Origin: Scalindua sp964437425
GTDB lineage: Bacteria; Planctomycetota; Brocadiia; Brocadiales; Scalinduaceae
Direction: 5' to 3'
Length of the DNA: 64,000 nucleotides
NCBI GenBank assembly: GCA_964437425.1
Contig: CAYTGO010000001.1
Span: 62,001-126,000, forward strand
Under the pieces are notes generated by a model. That model was not told where the DNA came from. It searched no databases and worked only from the letters and a program-made list of their open reading frames with translations. Position numbers and translations under genes: made by a program. Position 1 is the first letter of the stretch, and every line of letters begins with the position of its first letter. Of this stretch, positions 46,139-55,811 are shown piece by piece.

Positions 46139-47569
46139 TTGGTTATGGAGGTACGTTTGGCCAGGGTCCTTTTTATATATCCTAACATAGGTAATTCCCT
46201 AAGAATACCGTTAGGTGTTTCTATATTAAGCGCGTGTTTAAAAGAAAATAGTCATGAAGTTTACATATTTGATCCTACTTTCTTGAATTACGATTTTGGA
46301 AAAGATTATAAACTGATGGAATCGCGCGGAGTTGTGAAGGAGACAGATTTTGAAAGAATGGTTGGCAAAATAGAAGAGAAGGATATTTCTGAAGAGTTAA
46401 GAAACAAGATTAATTCTGTTCAGCCCGATTTTGTTGCCATAAGTTTAATTGAACGAAATTATTCTATGTTTAAACGGCTGTTAGAGGTGACTAAAAGAGT
46501 AAAACCTGATATACCAGTTCTTGTAGGTGGAATATTGCCGAGCATATATCCTGATATTTTGCTAAATGAACCACTGGTTGATTTTATTTGTGTTGGAGAA
46601 GGTGAAAAGTTAATAGTCGATTTTGCAGATAATATAAATAATAAAGCGAAGTTAAAAAGCTTAAATAACTTACTGTTTAGGGATGGTGATAAGGTGGTTC
46701 AGAATGAATTAAGCCCTTTAACTGATTTGAACTCTATACCATTCCAGGATTGGGAAGGTTTTGATGAAAGACAGCTTCTCAAACCGTTTGAAGGTAAAAT
46801 ATATAGAGGCGGCTCTTTTGAATTTAGCCGTGGTTGCTATAAATTTTGTACTTTTTGTGTTGCTCCGCAATTAAGAGGTGTATATTCCAATGGTGATGCA
46901 AATTATCACAGAACAAAAGATCCGAAGTGTTTGGTAGAAGAGATTGCTGAAAAGAAAAAAAAATATAAATTAGAAATCAATGCATTTTGTGATACCGATT
47001 TCCTGGCAGGTGTTCCTTCTAAAATTCTAAAAGAGTTTTGTGATGAGTATAAAAAGAAAGTGGATTTGCCGTTCCTGATTCAGGCAAGTGCTGAGGCCAT
47101 AACAGAGGAAAGGTTAGAACTTATTACTAAGGCCGGGTGCATAACTATATCTGTCGGGGTAGAAAGTGGTTCTGTTAGAATGAGGCATGAAGTTCTCAAA
47201 AAGAAAGCATCACTTGAACGCATTAAGAAAAGTTTTAATCTGTGCCGTAAATATAATTTAAGAACAACTGCAAATTACATGATAGGCCTGCCTTTTGAAA
47301 CAGAAGAGGATGTGCAATCTACAATCAATTTCAATCGTGAACTTAATCCTCCGTCAATTGCTATAACATATTTTCAGCCATTTTTAGGCACAAGGTTATA
47401 TGATATCTGTATCAAGGAAGGCTTTTATAAGGGCTTTGAACCTGAAGTAAGTGTTTATCGCGAATCGCCTCTAGATATGCCGCAATTACGTCCTGATAAA
47501 ATTCTTCATTATGTTGATAGATTTACTGAGGAATTCAACTCATGGAAAACAGACAATATTGGGTTATGA
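46139..47569 (+). CDS. B12-binding-domain radical SAM protein
   Basis: The 476-residue frame begins at TTG 46139. A GGAGG site at 46147-46151 lies inside it, 5 nt before TTG 46157, so the true start may be the latter (470 residues). The N-terminal domain has IPLGVSILSACLK and VLVGGILPSIYP. The core has C233, C237 and C240 in GCYKFCTFC, then GVESGS and GLPFETEED. It precedes the NeuB-like gene by 3 bp, which suggests they act in one pathway. Confidence 0.86.
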   Translation: MVMEVRLARVLFIYPNIGNSLRIPLGVSILSACLKENSHEVYIFDPTFLNYDFGKDYKLMESRGVVKETDFERMVGKIEEKDISEELRNKINSVQPDFVAISLIERNYSMFKRLLEVTKRVKPDIPVLVGGILPSIYPDILLNEPLVDFICVGEGEKLIVDFADNINNKAKLKSLNNLLFRDGDKVVQNELSPLTDLNSIPFQDWEGFDERQLLKPFEGKIYRGGSFEFSRGCYKFCTFCVAPQLRGVYSNGDANYHRTKDPKCLVEEIAEKKKKYKLEINAFCDTDFLAGVPSKILKEFCDEYKKKVDLPFLIQASAEAITEERLELITKAGCITISVGVESGSVRMRHEVLKKKASLERIKKSFNLCRKYNLRTTANYMIGLPFETEEDVQSTINFNRELNPPSIAITYFQPFLGTRLYDICIKEGFYKGFEPEVSVYRESPLDMPQLRPDKILHYVDRFTEEFNSWKTDNIGL

Positions 47570-47572
47570 TTT

Positions 47573-48628
47573 ATGATAGCAAAAAATAGGTTTATATGTG
47601 GGGTTAGTGGGGTATTTATAATTGCCGAGGTTGGTTCTAATTTTAGAATGGGAACTTATGACCGCGATCTGTCTATGGCGCTAAAACTTATTGACATAGC
47701 CGCTGATACCGGGGTAAATGCAGTAAAATTTCAAAGTTTTAATAGTTCGAGATATTATGCCTACAGTGATAAGGCACTGAGTTATCTGAATAACGAGAAG
47801 AAAAACTTAAATGATATTGTAAGCGATCTTGAGCTTTCTCCAGATTTTCTTCCCAGTCTCGCAGAACATTGCAAAAAAAGGCACGTAATGTTTCTGTCCA
47901 CTCCATTCTCCGTTAAAGACTTTAAATTGATTGAGCCTTATGTTGATATTGTAAAAGTGGCTTCTTATGAAATTAATCATACCCCGCTTTTAACTGCTAT
48001 TGCAAAATCTAAAAAATCTGTAATTTTATCAACAGGGGCCAGTGAATTGACAGATATTGAATATGCGATAGATATTTTAAAACAAAATGGTTCAGACAAT
48101 ATTGCTCTTTTACAATGCACTGCAGCATATCCTGCCAATCCGAAGGATATGAACCTTTTATGTATGCAATCAATAGGTAAGAAATTTTCATTGCCTTTTG
48201 GTCTGTCAGATCATAGCGAAGCTCCGACGGTAGCGCCAGTAATCGCAACCTCGTTAGGCGCCAGTGTTATAGAAAAACACTTTACATTAAATAAAGAATT
48301 GCCTGGGCCTGATCATAGCTTTTCGGTAAACCCTGAAGGATTAAAACAACTGGTTGACTCTGTAAGGCTGGCGGAACGGATGTTGGGTGCGAAAACAAAA
48401 AAAGTAGGCCGGGTTGAAAAAGAGCTGTTTCTTTTTGCTAAAAGGGCTCTGCATGCCAAAAAAAATATAAAAAAAGGAGAAACTCTGGTCTTGGGTGAAA
48501 ATTTTGATGTGTTAAGGCCGGGTTACCAGACACCGGGAGCTCACCCGAGACATTTGGATGATATGGGGAAAAAAGCATTAACTAATATTAACAAAGGAGT
48601 TGGCATACAGATATCGGATGTAGGTTAA
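47573..48628 (+). CDS. NeuB-family nonulosonic acid synthase
   Basis: The 351-residue protein has the NeuB TIM barrel opening with FIIAEVGSNFRMG (15-27) and the NAVKFQSF segment that binds phosphoenolpyruvate. HFTLNKELPGPDHSFS supplies the conserved metal and substrate residues near 240. The last 65 residues are a SAF/antifreeze-like domain with KRALHAKKNIKKGE. The family condenses PEP with a hexosamine derivative to make sialic, legionaminic or pseudaminic acid. The nearby PseG-like, GNAT, aminotransferase and CMP-transferase genes favour a legionaminic/pseudaminic-like product, but the sugar cannot be named. Confidence 0.9.
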   Translation: MIAKNRFICGVSGVFIIAEVGSNFRMGTYDRDLSMALKLIDIAADTGVNAVKFQSFNSSRYYAYSDKALSYLNNEKKNLNDIVSDLELSPDFLPSLAEHCKKRHVMFLSTPFSVKDFKLIEPYVDIVKVASYEINHTPLLTAIAKSKKSVILSTGASELTDIEYAIDILKQNGSDNIALLQCTAAYPANPKDMNLLCMQSIGKKFSLPFGLSDHSEAPTVAPVIATSLGASVIEKHFTLNKELPGPDHSFSVNPEGLKQLVDSVRLAERMLGAKTKKVGRVEKELFLFAKRALHAKKNIKKGETLVLGENFDVLRPGYQTPGAHPRHLDDMGKKALTNINKGVGIQISDVG

Positions 48629-48680
48629 GACTGTATCCATAAGTCTTGCTTAAAGCCAATATTAATCCTTGTGTAAATGT

Positions 48681-50225
48681 ATGAGCTGGATAAAGTACAA
48701 AATATGTAAAATGTGGTTTATTGTATTGGGAGTAGCCTTTGCAATCACGCTCTGCATCCATATTCAGGGTTGTAGATATCAGGTTCCGGAGGAAGTTATT
48801 CAGTGGGGAGGCACGTCAGGTACGACTGTCAGTCATGATGGAGACCATTATATAGTAAAGACAACCGAACCAAGTCAAAATATTTATCTAAAAGCAAAAC
48901 TGTCTTATACTGCAGGTAGAGAGTATAGACTATCTATTGACATCAAAAACGGATCTGCATCTAATGTGACAATTTCTATCTCTGAATTTCCTGGAACCAG
49001 GATTTCTGACCTTTGGACAACTTCGAGACAGTGGCAATCTCACTCTTTTGTATTTACGAAGAATTCTGAAAAGGACAAGAGGATATTTATTAATATTCAT
49101 GAACATTTGGAAGGTGGAACCATTCAAATAAGAAATTTCAAGATAGAAAGAAATCTTAGCGAAGATGACAATATGATTTTCGGTGAGGAAACTGTGGTGG
49201 GAACCAACTTTGAATATTGCATGGCAGTGTTTTCAGACGACATTGACAATGATGGGGACAAGGATATAGTAGGCGCCTCCGATGAAGGTGGTGATGAAAT
49301 ATCCTGGTGGGAAAACAGAGACGGAAAAGGTACCACATGGGCTAAACATGTGGTTGATAATAATTTTGACGCAGCATGCTCAGTTTATGTGATAGATATT
49401 GATAGCGATGGGGACAAGGATATAGTAGGTACCGCATATTTTGGCAACGAAGTTGCCTGGTTTGAGAATGGCAATGGTTGGGAGAAACATATCATAGGTG
49501 CGGAATTTGATGGGGCTGTATATGTCTGTTCGGGCGACATTGATAACGACGGGCTCAATGATGTTCTTGCGGTAGCCGCACATGACGATGAAGTTGCCAT
49601 ATGGTACAACAAGGGAAATGATATTTGGGAAAAAAGAGTCATAGCAAGTGACTTCATTGCCCCTAGAAGTGTCAGAATTGCTGACATGGACGGTGATGGT
49701 GATCTTGATATTATCGGTTCAGCACACAATGAAGGTGACAGTGTTGCCTGGTGGGAAAATAACAATGATGAATGGAAAAAGTTTGCTATTGACGATTCTA
49801 GCATCTATTTCTTTGACGCTTATCCTTATGATATTGACATGGATGGGGACATGGATATTATTGCAACCGGAAATGATAGTAAATCTATTAGATGCTATGA
49901 GAATACATCGGATGGCTGGATTAAAAATATCGTTGATTCTGACTTCCGTGAAGCAAGGATGCTTCATATCGATGATATAGATATGGATGGAGATGCCGAC
50001 ATTGTTGGAACGGCGTTTGGAGACAATGAAATTTCATACTGGGAAAATGTCGGGAAGAACTGCTCGTCCTGGAAGAAGCATTGTGTTACAGGCGACTTTA
50101 TTGGTTCTCATGCCCTGCATATGGCGGATTTGAATGGGGATGGAAGCCTTGATATTATTGGCGGAGCAAACATAGACGACAAGATCTCATGGTGGGAGAA
50201 TACTTTAGATTTGTCAGAGAATTAG
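48681..50225 (+). CDS. VCBS/FG-GAP repeat lipoprotein, seven repeats
   Basis: I start at ATG 48681; a TTG 12 nt upstream is in frame. The 514-residue protein has a signal-like N-terminus with a possible lipobox ending IQG-C31. A carbohydrate-binding-like beta domain follows (about 40-155). Then come seven repeats with calcium-type loops such as DIDNDGDKD and DMDGDGDLD, spaced about 45-50 residues, fitting a seven-bladed propeller. It is a tandem paralog of the next gene. A cell-surface or periplasmic protein that binds glycan is likely. Confidence 0.85.
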   Translation: MSWIKYKICKMWFIVLGVAFAITLCIHIQGCRYQVPEEVIQWGGTSGTTVSHDGDHYIVKTTEPSQNIYLKAKLSYTAGREYRLSIDIKNGSASNVTISISEFPGTRISDLWTTSRQWQSHSFVFTKNSEKDKRIFINIHEHLEGGTIQIRNFKIERNLSEDDNMIFGEETVVGTNFEYCMAVFSDDIDNDGDKDIVGASDEGGDEISWWENRDGKGTTWAKHVVDNNFDAACSVYVIDIDSDGDKDIVGTAYFGNEVAWFENGNGWEKHIIGAEFDGAVYVCSGDIDNDGLNDVLAVAAHDDEVAIWYNKGNDIWEKRVIASDFIAPRSVRIADMDGDGDLDIIGSAHNEGDSVAWWENNNDEWKKFAIDDSSIYFFDAYPYDIDMDGDMDIIATGNDSKSIRCYENTSDGWIKNIVDSDFREARMLHIDDIDMDGDADIVGTAFGDNEISYWENVGKNCSSWKKHCVTGDFIGSHALHMADLNGDGSLDIIGGANIDDKISWWENTLDLSEN

Positions 50226-50264
50226 TAGCACTATATTTTGTAGACAGAATCTCAGAAATATATA

Positions 50265-51869
50265 ATGTACAAAATATTTAAAATAGGGTTAATTGTTTTG
50301 GGAGTAGCCTTCACAATCCTGTCTAGCATCCATATTCAGGGCTGTAGATATCAGATCCCGGAGGAAGTTGTCCAGTGGGAAGGAACACCATTTGAGGGAA
50401 CAGCACATGCAGCTGTCAGTCATGATGGAGACCATTATATAGTAAAGACAACCGAACCAAGCCAAAATATTTATCTAAAAGCAAAACCGTTTTATACTGC
50501 AGGTAGAGAGTATAAACTATCCGTTGACGTCAAAAACGGATCTGCTTCAAATGTAAATATTTCCATCTCTGAATATCCGGGAACCAGGATTTCTGACCTT
50601 TGGACAACTTCGAGCCAGTGGCAATCTCACTCATTTGTGTTTACGAAGAATTCTGAAAAGGACAAGAAAATATTTATTAATATTCATGAAAGCTTAGAAG
50701 GTGGAACTATTCATATAAGGGACTTCAATATAGAAAGATATCTTAGCGAAGATGAGAATATGATTTTCGGTGAGGAAACTGTGGTGGGAACTAACTTTGA
50801 ATTTTGCATGGCAGTGTTTTCAGGCGACATTGACAATGATGGGGACAACGACATTGTAGGTGCCTCTGATGAAGGAGGTAGCGAAATATCCTGGTGGGAA
50901 AACAAGGATGGAAAAGGAACCACATGGGCTAAACATGTTGTTGATAATAATTTTAATGCAGCATGTTCTGTTTATTTGATAGACATTGATAACGATGGGG
51001 ACAAGGATATAGTAGGTACCGCATATTTTGGCAACGAAGTTGCCTGGTTTGAGAATGGCAATGGTTGGGAGAAGCATGTTATAGGTGCGGATTTTGACGG
51101 GGCTGTATATGTCTGTTCAGGTGACATTGATAATGATGGACTCAATGATGTTCTTGCGGTAGCCGCACATGATGATGAAGTTGCCCTGTGGTACAACAAA
51201 GGAAGTGATATCTGGAGAAAAAGAGTCATTGCCGAACACTGGGCTGACCCTAGAAGTGTCAGAATTGCCGACATGGATAACGATGGTGATTTGGATATTA
51301 TTGGCTCATCATACAACTACGGTGACTGTGATGTACACCACGTAGCAGACTGTGAATGTACCCACCCTGGTAACAATAAAAGTGTTGCCTGGTGGGAAAA
51401 CAACAATGATGAATGGAAAATGTTTATTATTGACAGTGCTAACGATTCCTCTTTTGATGCTTTTCCATATGACGTTGATGAGGATGGGGACATGGATATT
51501 GTGAGTAATGATATCATCTCCAACTCCATTATATGCTATGAGAACACGTCTGGTGGTTGGATCAAAAATGTCGTTGACTCTGACTTCCGTAGTGCAAGGA
51601 TGCTGCATGTCGCTGATATAGATTTGGACGGGGACGGTGATATTGTTGGGGCTGCCTATGCAGACAATGAAATTTCATACTGGGAAAATGTCGGGAAGAA
51701 CTGCTCGTCCTGGAAGAAGCATTGTGTTGCTGGCGACTTTATTGGTTCTCATGCCCTGCATATGGCAGATCTGAATGGGAACGGTAGTCTTGATATTGTG
51801 GGCGGAGCAAATATAGACGACAAGATTTCGTGGTGGGAGAATACTTTAGATTTGTCCAAGGATTTGTAG
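50265..51869 (+). CDS. VCBS/FG-GAP repeat lipoprotein, tandem paralog
   Basis: The 534-residue protein is very similar to the preceding one from HIQGCRYQ (Cys 27) to its end, including the seven Asp-rich loops. It differs by short N-terminal insertions and by a segment at 353-372 holding three Cys and three His (C355, H358, H359, C363, C365, H367) between blades. The insert could bind a metal or form a disulfide. DNA similarity runs over most of both genes, so the duplication is fairly recent. Together the pair may form surface receptors for the polymer. Confidence 0.86.
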   Translation: MYKIFKIGLIVLGVAFTILSSIHIQGCRYQIPEEVVQWEGTPFEGTAHAAVSHDGDHYIVKTTEPSQNIYLKAKPFYTAGREYKLSVDVKNGSASNVNISISEYPGTRISDLWTTSSQWQSHSFVFTKNSEKDKKIFINIHESLEGGTIHIRDFNIERYLSEDENMIFGEETVVGTNFEFCMAVFSGDIDNDGDNDIVGASDEGGSEISWWENKDGKGTTWAKHVVDNNFNAACSVYLIDIDNDGDKDIVGTAYFGNEVAWFENGNGWEKHVIGADFDGAVYVCSGDIDNDGLNDVLAVAAHDDEVALWYNKGSDIWRKRVIAEHWADPRSVRIADMDNDGDLDIIGSSYNYGDCDVHHVADCECTHPGNNKSVAWWENNNDEWKMFIIDSANDSSFDAFPYDVDEDGDMDIVSNDIISNSIICYENTSGGWIKNVVDSDFRSARMLHVADIDLDGDGDIVGAAYADNEISYWENVGKNCSSWKKHCVAGDFIGSHALHMADLNGNGSLDIVGGANIDDKISWWENTLDLSKDL

Positions 51870-51904
51870 CTCAATATTCTGGTAGCGTAATTATAACAAT
51901 CTAC

Positions 51905-51920
51905 AAGGTTTTATAACCTT
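51905..51920 (+). repeat. Short inverted repeat before the methyltransferase gene
   Basis: AAGGTT and AACCTT arms flank a TTAT loop, directly upstream of the ribosome binding site (GGATGGAAG) of the next gene. No T-run follows. It could act on translation, but the stem is only 6 bp. Confidence 0.25.
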
Positions 51921-51934
51921 AGGATGGAAGTGTG

Positions 51935-53032
51935 ATGCATTGGTCGGAAAAATATAAAATACCATTTTCAGAGTTTATGTGCAGCCAAAAAGAGCTGGTT
52001 GCAAAAATTGAAACAATACCAGAGAACTTCACTGTTGAGAACCTTATGGTTGACATATTTATCCGTTTGACACGTAGGTTTGAGAAAGTTTTTTATGGTG
52101 GAGATGATAATCCGCTGCCACATTTAATGGATGGAATGGATTGGTTGTCTAAGGAGATTGATTCGATAAATACAGATTTTGAGGGGCCTGAGTATAAAAC
52201 TAATATTTCGAGAGGAGTTCTTGGTTTTGCTGTCCCGAAACAAGAAGCTGTTCACATAGAAACTGCCAATTTTTATGAGACATTCTTCAGAGATTATGAT
52301 ATTGCATTATATGATGAAGCAGTTGATTTTACTAAGCAGCGCCATGAAAGAAACGACATTGAATATTCGTGGTTTAAAGGTAAGGTCGGTTTAGATGCAG
52401 GATGTGGAAGTGGCAGGTATACAATAGCTTATTCACGCTTAGGCGCTAAACAAATGTATGGATTGGATAATGGAGAAGGTGCTCTTCTAAATGCTACGAG
52501 TATACTTGGGAAACTCGGGATAAAAAATGTATCATTTGTAACAGGTGATTGTTTAGCTCTTCATTTTGAAGATGATTATTTTGACTTTGTCTTGAGCCAT
52601 GGAGTTTTGCATCATACATCTGATACAGAGCTTGGCCTTAAGGAAGTTTTTCGTGTTTTAAAGAGTGGTGGCTTTTTGTGGCTGCAGTTATATGGAGATG
52701 GATTGTTCTGGAGAGTTAACGATATTTTTCGTGCTTTAGCTAAAAAGATATCATATTCGTTGCTGGTTAAAAGAATGCAAGACATGGGATTCAATCCTAA
52801 TCGTATCTTTATATTTTTGGATAATGCTCATGTCCCTATTTGTAATGTTTATACCTGGGACCAGGCTGAAGCATTGGTAAAAAGTCTAGGGTTCAAAGTT
52901 GTAAAACGATTATTGCGAGATGTGAGAACGGATAATTACATTTCAGACAATGAGCAGATCGCTATGGAGACACCATATGCAGATTTGCGTTGGGGAGAGG
53001 GATCTGTTAAATTGTTATTGCAGAAACCTTAA
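51935..53032 (+). CDS. Class I SAM-dependent methyltransferase
   Basis: The start is ATG 51935, with GTG 51932 just before it. The 365-residue protein has an N-terminal part of about 145 residues of unknown type, then a SAM-binding core: GLDAGCGSGRY near 150, the acidic end of strand 2 at GLDNGEG, and FDFVLSHGVLHHTSD. The C-terminus (LRWGEGSVKLLLQKP) is not a known motif. It may methylate a sugar O or N position of the product made by neighbouring genes. Confidence 0.87.
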   Translation: MHWSEKYKIPFSEFMCSQKELVAKIETIPENFTVENLMVDIFIRLTRRFEKVFYGGDDNPLPHLMDGMDWLSKEIDSINTDFEGPEYKTNISRGVLGFAVPKQEAVHIETANFYETFFRDYDIALYDEAVDFTKQRHERNDIEYSWFKGKVGLDAGCGSGRYTIAYSRLGAKQMYGLDNGEGALLNATSILGKLGIKNVSFVTGDCLALHFEDDYFDFVLSHGVLHHTSDTELGLKEVFRVLKSGGFLWLQLYGDGLFWRVNDIFRALAKKISYSLLVKRMQDMGFNPNRIFIFLDNAHVPICNVYTWDQAEALVKSLGFKVVKRLLRDVRTDNYISDNEQIAMETPYADLRWGEGSVKLLLQKP

Positions 53033-53105
53033 ATATATTAAACGCTGAACAATAATTAGTGTAAATATATTTTGCTTAGATGTAAAGTGAGATTGAATTA
53101 AGGAC

Positions 53106-54152
53106 ATGATGGGGCAGATTGCATTTAGATGTGATGGTTCGTTTAAGCTGGGTCTTGGAGATGTAGTTTCATGTATTAGGGTTGCAGATGCTTGCAAAAA
53201 GCTCGGGTTAAATTCATTCTTCATTTCCAGGAATTCTGTAGCGGTAAAGAAAGTATTGGAGAAGTCCGGTTATGAATGTGAGTTCCTACCTGAAAAAATA
53301 AGTATTAATGATGAAATGGAAGCAATAGAAGATGTAATTGATCATAAATCAATTGAGCTGTTAATGCTTGCAAAATATGATGTTGATGTACGCAAATACT
53401 CGGTACTGAAGGAAAGAACCTCTATAAAGCTATGTACTATGGATTTCTGGGGCAGGTATGATGATAAGTTTGATTTTATTGTGAACTGGGAACCTGATAT
53501 TGATAATCTCTATAAAGATGTGAAATTCTCAGAGGAACAATTATTATTAGGCCCCAAAAATGTTGTTTTAGATGAGATTTTTTTAACAATTGACAATAAA
53601 CCAATCAGCCCAATTGTAAAAAAAATCTTGATAACAATGGGCGGTAGTGATTATTTAAATTTATCTAATGATGTATTGAACGCTTTACGAGGTGTCAAAA
53701 TTGATATTGAGGTGGATTTGGTGCTTGGTGCTGCTGCCAGGAATAGAGATGAGCTTGATAAACTGATTGAGGGATATCCACATAAAATTTCTGTTTCAGA
53801 AAATGTTTCGGATTTGGCAATGAGGATGGTTGAAAGTGATCTGGCTTTTTGCAGCGGGGGGTTAACATTATTTGAACTTCTTGCTCTTGGAATTCCAACA
53901 ATTGTGATTGCCGCATATGAACACCAGGAGCATAGGATAAAATATTTTTCTGAAAAAGAAGCGTGTTACTCTTTGGGTAAAGGTGGTTCATTAAAACAAG
54001 AAGCAATACATGAAGCTTTTAATTATTGTCTGGACTTTGATAAACGGCAAATTATGTCCTCAAATTCAAAGAAAATTGTTGGAAAAGATGGAGTTAATCG
54101 TATTGCCGGAAAAATTAAGGACTTTTTTGTAAGGCAAATTTCATCTATATGA
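53106..54152 (+). CDS. PseG/SpsG-like protein lacking the catalytic His
   Basis: The 348-residue protein resembles PseG, which removes UDP from UDP-2,4-diacetamido-2,4,6-trideoxy-altrose. The N-terminal IAFRCDGSFKLGLGD aligns with the family FRxDxSxxIGxGH; the catalytic His (His17 in C. jejuni PseG) is D19 here. The C-terminal domain has CSGGLTLFELLALGIPTI, as in PseG. It may be a hydrolase with changed mechanism, a glycosyltransferase, or inactive. It overlaps the GNAT gene by 4 nt. Confidence 0.8.
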   Translation: MMGQIAFRCDGSFKLGLGDVVSCIRVADACKKLGLNSFFISRNSVAVKKVLEKSGYECEFLPEKISINDEMEAIEDVIDHKSIELLMLAKYDVDVRKYSVLKERTSIKLCTMDFWGRYDDKFDFIVNWEPDIDNLYKDVKFSEEQLLLGPKNVVLDEIFLTIDNKPISPIVKKILITMGGSDYLNLSNDVLNALRGVKIDIEVDLVLGAAARNRDELDKLIEGYPHKISVSENVSDLAMRMVESDLAFCSGGLTLFELLALGIPTIVIAAYEHQEHRIKYFSEKEACYSLGKGGSLKQEAIHEAFNYCLDFDKRQIMSSNSKKIVGKDGVNRIAGKIKDFFVRQISSI

Positions 54153-55111
54153 TTGGGTTAAATAAGATAGATCATGCGAACCGGGAACGATGTAATAATT
54201 TTGTTGAGAAGAATTGTGGAGGAATGATTTATCCTAATCTGTCCGGTGTTGGCTCTTTAGAAATTGCTGAGTTTGTTAAAAAGCAGATTCAAGATGGATT
54301 TGAAGATGAGCTTTGCCAGTGGTATGAACTTCTTCTCGGAAGCAAAACTGTTGGTATAGCACGGATGAGATATTTACAATGGGATACAGATGTTTTAAAG
54401 GTTAGATCCGGCATGATTGATTTTATTATTGTAAATGATGGCCTTGAGTTCTCTGAAGTGGTTAATGGTATTAAGAGTTTGACTTCAAAACTTATCAATG
54501 AAGAAGTGGTCTTTGTCGCTTTAAAGGTTGACGCATGTATGTATAAGATTATTCACGCTGCTGAGGAAATTGGTTACAAAGTAGTAGATACACAGATAAT
54601 TCTGGAAAAGGAGGTTGGTCGCTCAGATATAAAACCGTTATCTGAAGGGTTTAGTCTACATGAATTCAGCAACGAGGAAGTTCCAGGTGTTGAAGTTTTG
54701 GGTGGTGTTTTTGAATATACCAGGTTTCATTCTGATCAGAATATAGGGAATGATAAGGCTGATAAAGTGTGGAGTGAGATAATAAAAAGCTCGTGCACTG
54801 GATTCTCAGATAGAGTTTTCCTTGCTAGTGATTGTAATGGTAAGCCTGTGGCGATTGTGACAGTACATTTCCAGCAAATAGGAGAGAAATTAATTGCTAA
54901 CCTTTTTTCAGTAGGTGTTCTGGCTGATTATAGAGGCAGCGGCATAGGATCGTCTTTAATTAGTTATGCAGAGGATTATTGTTCTGGCAGAACAGACAGA
55001 ATTATTGTTGAAACACAGGCATGTAATTATAGTTCGGTGTCATTTTATATAAAGAATGGCTTTAAGCAATGTGCAGGTGCACAAACAGCTTTACATTATT
55101 GGAATAATTAG
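54149..55111 (+). CDS. GNAT N-acetyltransferase, WecD/PseH-like
   Basis: The 320-residue protein has a C-terminal GNAT domain: LFSVGVLADYRGSGIGSSL gives the acetyl-CoA loop, and NYSSVSFYIKNGF the typical end. The region FEYTRFHSDQNIGNDKADKVWSE resembles the substrate segment of WecD. The long N-terminal half also resembles WecD layout. It probably acetylates an amino sugar before or after the NeuB-like step. It overlaps the PseG-like gene by 4 nt (ATGA). Confidence 0.85.
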   Translation: MIGLNKIDHANRERCNNFVEKNCGGMIYPNLSGVGSLEIAEFVKKQIQDGFEDELCQWYELLLGSKTVGIARMRYLQWDTDVLKVRSGMIDFIIVNDGLEFSEVVNGIKSLTSKLINEEVVFVALKVDACMYKIIHAAEEIGYKVVDTQIILEKEVGRSDIKPLSEGFSLHEFSNEEVPGVEVLGGVFEYTRFHSDQNIGNDKADKVWSEIIKSSCTGFSDRVFLASDCNGKPVAIVTVHFQQIGEKLIANLFSVGVLADYRGSGIGSSLISYAEDYCSGRTDRIIVETQACNYSSVSFYIKNGFKQCAGAQTALHYWNN

Positions 55112-55139
55112 ACGAAGAAATAATCAGGGAGAGCATGTT

Positions 55140-55811
55140 ATGAAAATTGTTGTGATAGCCGCCCATCCGGATGATGAAGTTTTGGGATGCGGAGGCTCCA
55201 TTATTAAGCATTCTATGAAGGGTGATGAAGTTCATATTAGAATACTTACTGATGGAGCAACAACCAGGGATAGTGGTGGGTTAAAGGAAAAACTCAGGGA
55301 GAATGCCTACACATGTTCTGAAAAATTAGGGGCGACTTCATTAAAATTCTATGATTTACCTAACCAAAGACTTGATACTATTCCTATCCTGGAAATTATT
55401 ATAGCCATAGAGGAAATATTGGATGAAGTAAAGCCTGACAGGATTTATACACATCATGTTGGCGATCTGAATATTGATCACCAGAAAGTTCACCATGCGA
55501 CATTAACTGCTGCCAGGCCTTTGGCCGGTTCATATATTAAAGAGATATATAGTTATTTTGTACACTCTTCAACAGAGTGGTATCAGAGTAGCTCTTCTAA
55601 TGTATTCATCCCCAATGTTTTTGTGGAAATAAGCGATGTTATAGATCGCAAGATCGAAGCAATGGAGAGTTATGAAACTGAATGCAGGCCTTTCCCTCAT
55701 TTAAGATCTCCAGAATCTATAAGATTGCATTCGCAATGCTGGGGGCTTGATTCAGGTTTGAAATATGCGGAACCGTTCATGTTAATCCGTTCATTACGAA
55801 ATAGTTTATGA
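55140..55811 (+). CDS. PIG-L/LmbE-family deacetylase
   Basis: The start is ATG 55140, with GGGAGAG upstream; the frame before it belongs to the GNAT gene region. The 223-residue protein has the zinc motif AAHPDDEVLGCGG (about 6-18) and a later HHVGDLNIDHQKVH that supplies the third His. The family removes acetyl groups from N-acetylglucosamine derivatives. Here it may expose the amine that the following formyltransferase uses. It overlaps that gene by 4 nt. Confidence 0.91.
   Translation: MKIVVIAAHPDDEVLGCGGSIIKHSMKGDEVHIRILTDGATTRDSGGLKEKLRENAYTCSEKLGATSLKFYDLPNQRLDTIPILEIIIAIEEILDEVKPDRIYTHHVGDLNIDHQKVHHATLTAARPLAGSYIKEIYSYFVHSSTEWYQSSSSNVFIPNVFVEISDVIDRKIEAMESYETECRPFPHLRSPESIRLHSQCWGLDSGLKYAEPFMLIRSLRNSL

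Noticed and set aside
49385..49804. Long minus-strand open frames opposite the propeller genes
   Set aside because: They mirror the repeated Asp-rich codons of the + strand genes and have biased Ser/Pro composition; they are shadows.
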